DNA of 64,000 nt from contig NZ_SLWL01000001.1 of NCBI RefSeq assembly GCF_004342915.1, forward strand, positions 372,001 through 436,000, read 5' to 3'. The translations under genes were made by a program, and so were the position numbers. Source of the stretch: Camelimonas lactis. Lineage in GTDB: Bacteria > Pseudomonadota > Alphaproteobacteria > Rhizobiales > Beijerinckiaceae. Within the stretch, counting starts at the first letter, position 1. Each line of letters begins with the position of its first letter. Below the pieces are notes generated by a model. The model searched no databases and was not told where the DNA came from. It worked only from the letters and a program-made list of their open reading frames with translations. This document shows positions 43,781 through 51,308 of this stretch, in pieces.

Positions 43781-44129
43781 CAGCTACAGGCAAGCTTGCT
43801 CAGCCGCCTCTCCCTCAGAAGGCAAGCGAGGATGGGGGTTCTGCCCCGCCAAATCAATAGGCCAGGTCAACGGGCCATGGGGCGGGCCCGGAGAAGTGAT
43901 GCGGCCAGGGGGGGCGGTCCACGACCCGTCAGGGCGGCGCGGGCAAGGCGCGCGCCCGGCCAGCGCCGGATTTTGTCTGGCGTCACTCCTTGGTCATAGT
44001 TCGGTAACAGACGGGTTTGATATGGTAAAAACCCGGCGGACCTGCTCTATGGTGCGCCAGTCGGCCGCCCAGTCACATGCGCCCTCAGGGCTTGTCGTTT
44101 TTGCCAAAAGCTGCGCAGGTTCCCGCCAG
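43781..44129 (+). other. gap before ABC permease gene
   Basis: About 349 bases between divergent genes. The frame of the permease is open here, but residues read Arg/Ser/Pro-rich, as in noncoding DNA. A promoter for each side is expected; none is clear. An ATG at 44022 could add 36 residues to the permease. Confidence 0.35.
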
Positions 44130-45866
44130 ATGATCACGCAACCCTCCCTGGGGCGTCGATGGTTTCCAAATATTTGGGATATCGTCGCTTTCGGCCTCCT
44201 GGTCGCGATCATGGTCAGCATCGCCATGGGCGCGCGCGACGTCGCCGCGCCGCTGGAGGCGTTGCGCTCGCCGCCGGTCACCACCGACCCGGCGCATCTG
44301 CCCTATTATGCGTTGCGCACCACGCTGCGCATGCTCGCCGCCATGGCGGCGTCGCTGGCCTTCACCATGGCTTTTGGCGCCCTGTGCATCCGCAGCCGCA
44401 AGCTCTCGATGGTGCTGGAGCCGGCGGTCGACATCCTGCAATCGGTGCCGGTGCTGGGCTTCCTCACGTTCACCATCACGTTTTTCCTCGGGCTGTTTCC
44501 TGGCAAGATCATTGGCGCGGAGTTCGCGGCGATTTTCGCCATCTTCACCAGCCAGGCCTGGAACATGGCGCTGAGCTTCCTGCAGTCGGCGCGCAATACG
44601 CCGCGTGACCTGGAGGAGGCGGCGGCCAGCCTGCAACTGTCCGCCTGGCAGAAGTTCTGGCGCCTCACCGTGCCCTTCTCCATGCCGGGGCTGGTGTGGA
44701 ACATGATGATGTCCATGTCCGGCGGCTGGTTCTTCATCGTCGCCTCCGAGGCGCTGACGGTCGGCGACCAGAACATCATCCTGCCCGGCGTCGGCTCCTA
44801 TCTGGCCAGGGCGGTGAGCGAGGGCAATCTGCAGGCGGTCGGCTACGCCACGCTCACCATGACTGTCGTCATTCTCATCTACGACCAGGTTCTGTTCCGG
44901 CCGCTGACCGCCTGGGCCGACAAGTTCCGCATGACCGGCGATGGCGGCGACGCCGAAGCCGAAGCGCCCGACGCCTGGCTGCTGGACGCCTTTCGCCGCA
45001 CGCGGGTGTTGCGGGCGGCGGTGGCGCCGGTGGGCGCCCTGCTGCGCCAGCTTGGACAATTGCGGCTGGACGGCGGGCCGGGCCGGCGCCGGCGCCGCAT
45101 GTTCCGGCTGCCGCCACTGCTCGTTCGCGCGCTGGACCTGCTGTGGCTGGCCGTGGTGGTGGTCGGCTCACTGTGGGCGGCGTGGCTGATCATCTCCTTC
45201 ATTCGCGCCACGCTGACCCCGGCGGACTTCATCGAGGCGGTGCGGCTTGGCTTCTTCACCTTCCTGCGGGTGATGGTGGTTGTGGTTCTGTCCAGCCTGT
45301 TCTGGACGCCGGTCGGCGTGTGGATCGGCATGCGGCCGGGGGTGGCGGTGCGGGCGCAGCCCATCGTGCAGTTCGCCGCCGCGTTTCCCGCCAATCTGCT
45401 GTTTCCCGTGGTGGTGGCGGGCATCATCGTCTTTCACGGCAATCCCAATATCTGGCTGACGGCGCTGATGGCGCTCGGCGCCCAGTGGTACATCCTGTTC
45501 AACGTGATCGCCGGGGCGAGCGCCATTCCGGGCGACCTGCGTGAAGCCGGCCGCAGCCTGAGCCTGAAGGGGGCGCTGCGCTGGCGCACGCTCATCCTGC
45601 CGGGGATTTTGCCTTATTATGTGACTGGCGCGCTCACCGCCGCCGGCGGCGCCTGGAACGCCAGCATCGTGGCGGAAATCGCCCAGTGGGGCGATACGAA
45701 GCTGGTCGCGGCCGGGCTTGGCTCCTACATCGCCCAGGCTTCGGAGGCGGGGGATCTGCCGCGCGTGGTGCTCGGCGTCACCGTCATGTCGTTGTTCGTG
45801 CTGGCGCTGAACCGGGTGCTGTGGCTGCCATTGCGCCGCTGGATCGAGCGCCGGTTCCGGCTGTGA
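44130..45866 (+). CDS. ABC transporter permease, duplicated (COG4986-like)
   Basis: The product is about 578 residues from ATG 44130 and consists of two binding-protein-type permease halves in one chain. Each half has five to six membrane segments and an EAA loop: DLEEAAASLQLSAWQKFWRL in the first, DLREAGRSLSLKGALRWRTL in the second. A charged cytoplasmic linker joins them (about 270-330). The pattern is that of the duplicated anion-type permeases of COG4986, related to nitrate/sulfonate/taurine systems. The next gene is the ATPase. No periplasmic binding protein is next to it, so the substrate cannot be read. The start is uncertain. Confidence 0.88.
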   Translation: MITQPSLGRRWFPNIWDIVAFGLLVAIMVSIAMGARDVAAPLEALRSPPVTTDPAHLPYYALRTTLRMLAAMAASLAFTMAFGALCIRSRKLSMVLEPAVDILQSVPVLGFLTFTITFFLGLFPGKIIGAEFAAIFAIFTSQAWNMALSFLQSARNTPRDLEEAAASLQLSAWQKFWRLTVPFSMPGLVWNMMMSMSGGWFFIVASEALTVGDQNIILPGVGSYLARAVSEGNLQAVGYATLTMTVVILIYDQVLFRPLTAWADKFRMTGDGGDAEAEAPDAWLLDAFRRTRVLRAAVAPVGALLRQLGQLRLDGGPGRRRRRMFRLPPLLVRALDLLWLAVVVVGSLWAAWLIISFIRATLTPADFIEAVRLGFFTFLRVMVVVVLSSLFWTPVGVWIGMRPGVAVRAQPIVQFAAAFPANLLFPVVVAGIIVFHGNPNIWLTALMALGAQWYILFNVIAGASAIPGDLREAGRSLSLKGALRWRTLILPGILPYYVTGALTAAGGAWNASIVAEIAQWGDTKLVAAGLGSYIAQASEAGDLPRVVLGVTVMSLFVLALNRVLWLPLRRWIERRFRL

Positions 45867-45887
45867 AACCCCTTTGACGCATTTCTC

Positions 45888-45928
45888 CGGCGTCCGTTGT
45901 CCTTTCGCCGGAAAATGTCGCGGGAAAA
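45888..45928. repeat. imperfect inverted repeat at permease-ATPase junction
   Basis: GCATTTCTCCGGCG (45889-45902 region) and CGCCGGAAAATG (about 45907-45918) pair with one bulge. It falls between the permease stop and the ATPase start and overlaps alternative upstream starts of the ATPase. Confidence 0.45.
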
Positions 45929-45977
45929 CCCTGAAGTGGACGCGCCTGGCTGCGGCGCGCAAGCGGAGTGCAAGCGG

Positions 45978-47306
45978 ATGTCGCGCGAAACAGCCTGGCC
46001 GCAACAGGAGCGCACCGGTCGCCCAACCCTGCTGGAAGTGCGCCACGTCAAGCGAGACTTCGCCAAGGCGAGCGGCGAAGCCCTGGCTGTGCTCGACGGC
46101 GTAAATTTCGAGGTGCGCCAGGGCGAGATCATTGGCCTGCTCGGCCGCTCGGGCTCCGGCAAGTCGACGCTGCTGCGCATCGCCGCCGGCCTGCTGCAAC
46201 CGACTTCGGGGGAGGTGCTGTTCCATGGCCAGCCGGTGGATGGCCCGCCGCGCGGCGTCTCCATGGTATTCCAGAGTTTCGCCCTGTTTCCCTGGCTGAC
46301 GGTGCAGGAGAACGTCGAGCTGGGCCTGGAGGCGCTGGGCGTCGACACGCCAGAGCGGCGCCGGCGGGCCTTGCAGGCCATCGACCTCATCGGCCTTGAC
46401 GGCTTCGAGAACGCCTATCCGCGCGAGCTCTCCGGCGGCATGCGCCAGCGCGTCGGTTTCGCCCGCGCCCTGGTGATGCACCCGGATCTGCTGTTGATGG
46501 ACGAGCCATTCTCGGCCCTCGACGTGCTGACCGCCGAGACGCTGCGCACCGACCTCATCGACCTGTGGATGGAAGACCGCCTGCCGGTGGGCGCGGTGCT
46601 GATCGTCACCCACAACATCGAGGAAGCGGTGTTGCTGTGCGACCGCATCCTGATCTTCTCGTCCAATCCGGGCCGGGTTGCGGCGCAGGTGCGCATTACC
46701 CTGCCGCATCCACGCAACCGCCAGGATCCGCGCTTCCGCAAGGTGGTGGACGATGTTTACGCCCGCATGACCCGGCGGGCGCAGGCCCAGCCCGAGGGTG
46801 AGGGTGAGGGCGGGGCCTCGCCGCTGGCGCTGCAGCCCGTGTCCACCAACATCATGGCCGGCATGATGGAGGCGGTGGCCGGCGAGCCGTGGAACGGCCG
46901 CGCCGACCTGCCCGACCTGGCCCGCGACCACCAGCTGGAGGCGGATGAGATGGTGCAGCTGGGCGAGGCGCTGCAACTGCTCGGCTTCGCCGACATGAAG
47001 GACGGCGACCTGCATCTCACCGATGCGGGCCTTGCTTTCGCCGGCATGGAAACCGATGCGCGCAAGGATCTGTTCGCCCACCAGCTGATCGAGCGCGTGC
47101 CGCTGGTGCGGATGATCCGCCAGGAACTGGAGCAGCGGACCGACCACCGTGTTCCCGCCGCCCGGTTCCGCGCCGAGCTGGAGGACGCCATGTCTGAAAG
47201 CTATGCGGACCAGACGTTGAACACCGCCGTGTCGTGGGGACGTTACGCCGAACTGTTTTCTTATGATGAGCAGACAGAACAGTTCAGTCTCGATGATCCG
47301 GAGTAG
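45978..47306 (+). CDS. ABC transporter ATPase with C-terminal AAA-associated domain
   Basis: From ATG 45978 the product is 442 residues. Residues 1-270 form an ABC ATPase: Walker A LLGRSGSGKSTLL, Q-loop FQSFALFPWL, signature ELSGGMRQRVGFARAL, Walker B LLLMDEPFSALD and switch VTHNIEEAV. Nitrate/sulfonate/bicarbonate-type ATPases look like this. The last 150 residues are an extension with NIMAGMMEAV, FAGMETDARKDLFAHQL and YAELFSYDEQTEQFSLDD, which I match by pattern to the AAA_assoc_C (PF09821) domain. That domain normally accompanies COG4986 permeases, so gene pair and domain agree. ATG 45915 is an alternative start. Confidence 0.9.
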   Translation: MSRETAWPQQERTGRPTLLEVRHVKRDFAKASGEALAVLDGVNFEVRQGEIIGLLGRSGSGKSTLLRIAAGLLQPTSGEVLFHGQPVDGPPRGVSMVFQSFALFPWLTVQENVELGLEALGVDTPERRRRALQAIDLIGLDGFENAYPRELSGGMRQRVGFARALVMHPDLLLMDEPFSALDVLTAETLRTDLIDLWMEDRLPVGAVLIVTHNIEEAVLLCDRILIFSSNPGRVAAQVRITLPHPRNRQDPRFRKVVDDVYARMTRRAQAQPEGEGEGGASPLALQPVSTNIMAGMMEAVAGEPWNGRADLPDLARDHQLEADEMVQLGEALQLLGFADMKDGDLHLTDAGLAFAGMETDARKDLFAHQLIERVPLVRMIRQELEQRTDHRVPAARFRAELEDAMSESYADQTLNTAVSWGRYAELFSYDEQTEQFSLDDPE

Positions 47307-47319
47307 AATTTATACTTGT

Positions 47320-47349
47320 TGACTCGTGTAATAATTTTTATATATACTT
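47320..47349 (+). promoter_or_regulatory. candidate sigma-70 promoter
   Basis: TTGACT (47320-47325), 18-base spacer, TATACT (47344-47349); an alternative -10 is TATATA at 16-base spacing (47342-47347). The surrounding DNA is AT-rich, unlike most of the window. Confidence 0.5.
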
Positions 47350-47431
47350 TCAATTGTCTGTTCTCTGGCGTCGGCGCGTTCTGGCGCGCATGGCGTCCAG
47401 GGGGCGGGTGGTCCGGTTGAGATTTTGTTGA

Positions 47432-47522
47432 GGTTTTCCCGATCCGGCGCAGGGAAAACCGGTGAGACTGAACCACCGGTTTTGCTCTGGGCCTGGAGGG
47501 CGACTGACTTTTTCAGTTCGCC
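47432..47522 (+). ncRNA. structured leader with mutually exclusive hairpins
   Basis: Hairpin 1: GGTTTTCCC (47432-47440) with GGGAAAACC (47452-47460). Hairpin 2: AAAACCGGTG (47455-47464) with CACCGGTTTT (47474-47483). The AAAACC segment is shared, so only one can form at a time. Hairpin 3: GGCGACTGA (47499-47507) with TCAGTTCGCC (47513-47522) with a one-base bulge. This layout is typical of attenuators and switches. The ligand is unknown, and a standalone small RNA is possible. Confidence 0.45.
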
Positions 47523-47634
47523 GGTCCGTCAACATCTTCGCGATCTGGCCTGATATCGGCAACGTGTGCTGAATGGCAGTTGATTGGGGCGGGGAATGCT
47601 GCTGTTCTGTTCGCATTAACCAGGGATCAGACTG

Positions 47635-48159
47635 ATGGCGTATCATATCTCCCGCACGAGATTTTCCGCATCGGCGGCGCATGCGCGCGCTTCCGCGCCG
47701 CTGCGCGCGTTGGCGCTTGGCGGTTTGGCCGCATTGGGCGCCAGCCTGCTGATGGGGGCTCCGGCGAGCGCCCTCACCATGCAGGAATGTAGCGCGAAGT
47801 ATAAGGCGGCCCAGGCCGCCGGGACGCTCGGCGCGATGAAGTGGAATGATTTCCGCAAGGCCCAGTGTGGCGACGGCGCCGCGGCGGCGGCCGCGCCGGC
47901 GACGGGCCAGACAGCGCCGGTGCGCGCGGGGCAGCCGGCGGCCCCGGCCCAGCCGGGCCAGCCCGCCGCCGCCGGAACCGCCGTGTTTCCGCGCGCGATC
48001 TCGCCCAAGTATTCGGCTGAAAAGCCCGCGAAACAGCGCATGCACACCTGCCTGGACCAGTACAACGCCAACAAGGCCACGAATGGCAATGGCGGCCTCA
48101 AGTGGATCCAGAAGGGCGGCGGTTATTACAGCGAGTGCAACAAGCGCCTGAAAAGCTGA
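47635..48159 (+). CDS. secreted protein with two Cys-pair repeats, unknown function
   Basis: The 174-residue product has a long signal peptide (hydrophobic LALGGLAALGASLLMG, cleavage after ASA near residue 46). The mature part has two similar modules: CSAKYKAAQAAGTLGAMKW to Cys78, and CLDQYNANKATNGNGGLKW to Cys168. Each has an N-terminal Cys, a Gly-Lys-Trp core and a C-terminal Cys, separated by an Ala/Pro/Gln linker (80-125). I recognise this module as frequent in small Hyphomicrobiales secreted proteins but know no function. A strong terminator follows. Confidence 0.8.
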   Translation: MAYHISRTRFSASAAHARASAPLRALALGGLAALGASLLMGAPASALTMQECSAKYKAAQAAGTLGAMKWNDFRKAQCGDGAAAAAAPATGQTAPVRAGQPAAPAQPGQPAAAGTAVFPRAISPKYSAEKPAKQRMHTCLDQYNANKATNGNGGLKWIQKGGGYYSECNKRLKS

Positions 48160-48184
48160 CGGCGGCGCACAACGCCGACCTTGG

Positions 48185-48214
48185 GGCCGCGCGGTTTTCA
48201 CCGCGCGGCCTTTT
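48185..48214 (+). terminator. intrinsic terminator after secreted protein gene
   Basis: GGCCGCGCGGT (48185-48195), loop TTTC, ACCGCGCGGCC (48200-48210), TTTT (48211-48214). It has a perfect 11-bp stem and lies 26 bases after the stop. Confidence 0.88.
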
Positions 48215-48223
48215 CCCTGAACG

Positions 48224-48835
48224 TCAATAGCCCACTGTAAAGCGCCGCCTGGCGTGGGCCGGCCGCTCAAGCTCATCGACCATGGCGACGGCGTAATCTT
48301 CCATGGAGATGGAAGATTTGCCGCTGGCGTCGCGCAGCAGGCTGTCGCCGCCGAGGCGGAAGCGCCCGGTGCGCTCGCCCGGGACAAGCAGGGCCGACGG
48401 CGACAGGAAGGTCCAGTCAATATCCGGGGTTTTCTGCAGGAGCGCGAGAAAGGCGCCGCCGGCTTTGGCTTCCGTCACCCATTCGGCGGGGAATTCGGGC
48501 GAGTCATACAGACGCAGGCCCGGCGCCGCATCGAGGCTGCCGGCGCCGCCCACCACCAGATAGCGTTCAACCCCGGCGCGACGCACGGCGCCGATCAGGA
48601 TCGCCGGATCACTGGCGGTGAACCAGACGGAACTGATCACCGCGTCATGGCCGGTGATGGCCTGCGCCAGACCAATCTCATCAAATACATCCGCCTGGCG
48701 GGGCGTCACGCCCGGCATGACCGGAATCTTGTCCGGATTGCGGGCGATGGCCGTGACGGCGTGGCCGCGCCGCGACAGCTCCGCGAGAATGCGTGAGCCC
48801 ACCGCGCCGCTGGCCCCAATCAATGCAACATTCAT
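48224..48835 (-). CDS. NAD(P)-binding SDR-like protein (NmrA/YwnB type)
   Basis: The 203-residue product opens with the dinucleotide-binding VALIGASGAVGSRILAELSRRG and continues with AIARNPDKIP, DVFDEIGLAQAITGHDAVIS and YLVVGGAGSLD. This is an atypical short-chain dehydrogenase close to the NmrA/YwnB group: the fold binds NAD(P), and the catalytic Tyr-Lys pair is not obvious. Role is unknown, perhaps redox sensing or quinone reduction. It lies tail-to-tail with the secreted protein gene, the terminator between them. Confidence 0.87.
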   Translation of the reverse strand: MNVALIGASGAVGSRILAELSRRGHAVTAIARNPDKIPVMPGVTPRQADVFDEIGLAQAITGHDAVISSVWFTASDPAILIGAVRRAGVERYLVVGGAGSLDAAPGLRLYDSPEFPAEWVTEAKAGGAFLALLQKTPDIDWTFLSPSALLVPGERTGRFRLGGDSLLRDASGKSSISMEDYAVAMVDELERPAHARRRFTVGY

Positions 48836-49310
48836 GCCCGGCCTCCTGTCTGTTCAGTACGGATGCGCCGCCGCGGCGCTCCAGCCCATTTTGAGGCGCG
48901 CTCCAGCCCGTTGAATGGCGGGACGAAACGGGTATGGCGCCCGGCAAGGCCACACCGGTTCAGGACATGGGAGGCGTTCTGGCGCAAACAAGCCCTGCGC
49001 GCCCGGGATGATCACCCCATCCGTCTCCGCCGCGCCTCGCCGGAGACGCCGCCTCCGCCGGCGCGGGCGGGCCGCCGGGAACTCCCTGGCGCCATGGCGC
49101 GAAGCCGGAGCCCGCGCGCGTCAGCCCGTCTGGCGTCGACATCCCGGGGCGCCAGACGCGGCCCCGGGATGGCGGCGCGCGGCGGACAAACTCGGACCTC
49201 CGGCGCGGAATTTTGCATTCAGCTTTTGAATTGACGCATTTTTTTTCACGCAAAATGGTATGAACTCCACCGGAAAACCTATCAGAACAGGCAGGAAACG
49301 AGAGAGAGCA
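48836..49310 (+). other. intergenic region before phosphatase gene
   Basis: About 475 bases between divergent genes. The middle is GC-rich with spurious frames. From about 49205 it becomes AT-rich: TTGACG (49231-49236), a run of eight T (49239-49246) and the dyad CATTTT/AAAATG (49237-49257). A promoter for the phosphatase is likely here but -10 is weak. AGGAAACGAGAGAGAG precedes ATG 49311. Confidence 0.4.
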
Positions 49311-50111
49311 ATGGCTGAGGGCGAGCAGGCGATGGCCTGGAACCGGGTGCTAACATACGACGCAATCGTCAATTTTCGTGATTTTGGCGGCTACGCCACG
49401 GGGGCTGGCGGCCGCGTCGTCGCCGGGCGGCTGTTCCGTGCGGCGCACCAGAATCTGGCGACCGACGCGGACCTGGAGCGCATGGCGGCGCTCGATCTGG
49501 CGCTGGTGGTCGATCTGCGCCGGCCGACCGAGCGTCAGAACCAGCCCTCCCGCCGCCCGTCCAACTGGGGCGGTTCGGTTATCGACAACGACCTTGGCGA
49601 CGAATCGGAAACGCCGCATCTGGCCTTCCTCCGTAAATCGGACGTGACGCCAGCCTCCATCGAGGCCTATCTGCAGGGATACTACAGCAAGGCGCTGCAC
49701 GAGGAGCGCCACCAGGACCTGTTCAGCCGGGCGCTGCGGGCGCTGCCGGGGCTCGACGGCGGCGTGCTGGTGCATTGCACGGCCGGCAAGGACCGCACCG
49801 GCCTTCTGGTCGCGCTGATCCATTCCATTCTCGGCGTGCATCGCGACGATATCATCGCCGATTACCTGCTGACCAATGAACTGACGATGACCGAGGCCCG
49901 CCGCGAGCAGGTGCAGCAGAACCTTTCCGAAGCGCTCGGCCGACCGGTTCCCGAGGAAGCGGTGCAGGCCTTCCTTGGCGTCGCGGCGCACCATCTGGAC
50001 ATCGCCCTGACATCGGTCAGCGACGAATATGGCTCCGTCGAAGGCTATCTGCGCCATCTCGGCTTCACCGACGCCGACCGGGATGCGGTGATCGCCCGTT
50101 ACACGGCCTGA
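49311..50111 (+). CDS. tyrosine/serine phosphatase-like protein (CX5R)
   Basis: The 266-residue product from ATG 49311 has NFRDFGGYATGAGGRV near the start and the active-site loop VLVHCTAGKDRTGLLVAL, which fits CX5R with the lipid-phosphatase-like Lys-Asp pair. This pattern belongs to the Y_phosphatase3 family, where substrates range from phosphotyrosine to phosphoinositides. No signal peptide is present. ATG 49260 could add 17 residues. It is a single gene with its own AT-rich upstream region; its substrate is unknown. Confidence 0.88.
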   Translation: MAEGEQAMAWNRVLTYDAIVNFRDFGGYATGAGGRVVAGRLFRAAHQNLATDADLERMAALDLALVVDLRRPTERQNQPSRRPSNWGGSVIDNDLGDESETPHLAFLRKSDVTPASIEAYLQGYYSKALHEERHQDLFSRALRALPGLDGGVLVHCTAGKDRTGLLVALIHSILGVHRDDIIADYLLTNELTMTEARREQVQQNLSEALGRPVPEEAVQAFLGVAAHHLDIALTSVSDEYGSVEGYLRHLGFTDADRDAVIARYTA

Positions 50112-50358
50112 GCGCCCGGCGCATGCGCCCGGGTTGAGCGCCGCCTCGCGCGGGAATTTCGTTCAGGCAAAGGGGCGAGGGCAGGGTTGGCGCTGATCCG
50201 GTCAGGCGCTCGTCCGGCGCCCGCTGGCGACGTACAGCGTCCGGGCTGCTTGCCCGGGCGCGTTTGCTGAACGCGAGCCGGGCCTTGTTCCTGGCGGCGT
50301 TGCCCCTGGTATTGTTTGATCGCCGCACCGGCGGCAATGTGTTGCGGATATAACCTCG

Positions 50359-50811
50359 ATGTCGCTTCTGACCCGGAAAACGCTGTTCACCATCGCCACG
50401 GGCGTCTTTGTCGCTGGCATCGCCGCCATGGTCTTCATGCAGGACGCCGCGGATATTTTCTGGGTGGACAACAGCGTCGTTTCCGATACGCCAACCCGTG
50501 AGCTGTATCCCTCGGAAAAGGCGGCGCTGGCCAAATCCCTGTCGCCGGGGCTGAATGATCCCGACAGCGTGCAGTGGCGTTGGCTGCCGCTGAACATGCA
50601 GACATTCGAAAAGGGGCAGGGGCGCTATTGCGGCTATCTGAACGCCAGGGATGGGGGCGGCAATTATTTGGGCTTCCAGCCGTTCCTGGCGGCGGTGCGC
50701 ACCGCGCGCAAGGAAATCCGCTCCGGCGAACTCGCCCTGGTGGCGACGGACGCGGAGGCCCTGCAGGTGGTGAAACGCATGTGCGCCCAGTCGGGCTACG
50801 CGCTTCCCTGA
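50359..50811 (+). CDS. small single-pass membrane protein, unknown function
   Basis: The 150-residue product has one N-terminal membrane segment (about 8-26, LFTIATGVFVAGIAAMVF) and an extracytoplasmic domain. The stretch LNDPDSVQWRWLPL followed by YCGYLNARDGGGNYLGFQPF matches a recurring DPxS ... CGxxN ... GxYxGFxxF pattern of small exported proteins. Cys91 and Cys142 may form a disulfide. No function is known to me. It is a lone gene preceded by GATATAACCTCG. Confidence 0.7.
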   Translation: MSLLTRKTLFTIATGVFVAGIAAMVFMQDAADIFWVDNSVVSDTPTRELYPSEKAALAKSLSPGLNDPDSVQWRWLPLNMQTFEKGQGRYCGYLNARDGGGNYLGFQPFLAAVRTARKEIRSGELALVATDAEALQVVKRMCAQSGYALP

Positions 50812-50858
50812 GGCGGGGCGCGGCCCAAAACGGGCGTCGTGTTCAGGCCCCGCCGCTT
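50812..50858 (+). terminator. intrinsic terminator after small membrane protein gene
   Basis: GGCGGGGC (50812-50819) pairs with GCCCCGCC (50847-50854), followed by GCTTTT. The 27-base loop contains a second small hairpin (GCCC-AAAA-CGGGC). Confidence 0.5.
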
Positions 50859-50927
50859 TTCGGCCCCCCGGGCGTCTTATCTGGCCCCCCCTTCATGGGG
50901 CGGCGGGGCGGTTGTCCTGACAATATG

Positions 50928-51149
50928 TCAGTTCGTGCGAATCACGTCCTGCAGCAGCGACAGCAGGTGCTGCGCCACTGGCTTGCTGATATTGCGCCGG
51001 TATTTGGAATGGACGAGCTGGCCGTTGTGATAGACGTCGCATTCCATATACAGCCGCACGCCGTCCCAGCGGACAATATTGTCGCTCTCGATGGTTTCCA
51101 TGACCCCGAGACTTTCGAGAAAACGGCCTTCCTGCGGCTTGTCGTGCAT
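50928..51149 (-). CDS. 73-residue conserved-looking protein, unknown function
   Basis: From ATG 51149, preceded on the minus strand by CAGGAGACACC, the product is 73 residues: MHDKPQEGRFLESLGVMETI, then a beta-rich part with WDGVRLYMECDVYHNG, ending in LLSLLQDVIRTN. Composition is that of a real protein, not a GC-rich shadow. It has no signal peptide or membrane segment. I do not know the family. It is downstream of gshA on the same strand, about 160 bases away. Confidence 0.65.
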   Translation of the reverse strand: MHDKPQEGRFLESLGVMETIESDNIVRWDGVRLYMECDVYHNGQLVHSKYRRNISKPVAQHLLSLLQDVIRTN

Positions 51150-51308
51150 ATGGTGTCTCCTGAACCCCGTCGCGCGCGCCGGCCGGAACTGGCCGGATGG
51201 CCATTGTAGAGCCAATTCCGTCGCGGCTGGAATGCCCCAGGCCCAGGAAGTTACAGTCGTTCTACAAAAGTCGCAGGGCAGGCGCGGATTGCGCCCGCGC
51301 CATTTTGT

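Larger units (their letters stand above)
47307..47634 (+). promoter_or_regulatory. AT-rich promoter region and structured leader
   Basis: The first 50 bases are AT-rich and carry promoter-like boxes, and bases 47432-47522 hold three hairpins, two of which exclude each other. The remaining 110 bases to ATG 47635 show no gene. It probably forms a long 5' leader of the next secreted protein, or a free-standing small RNA. Confidence 0.5.

Noticed and set aside
43575-44129. Long N-terminal extension of the ABC permease
   Set aside because: It would overlap the opposite-strand CNNM gene and reads as Arg/Ser/Pro-rich noncoding sequence.
48863-49253. Overlapping short frames upstream of the phosphatase gene
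   Set aside because: All are Arg/Pro/Ala-rich, overlap each other on both strands and have no motif or ribosome binding site.
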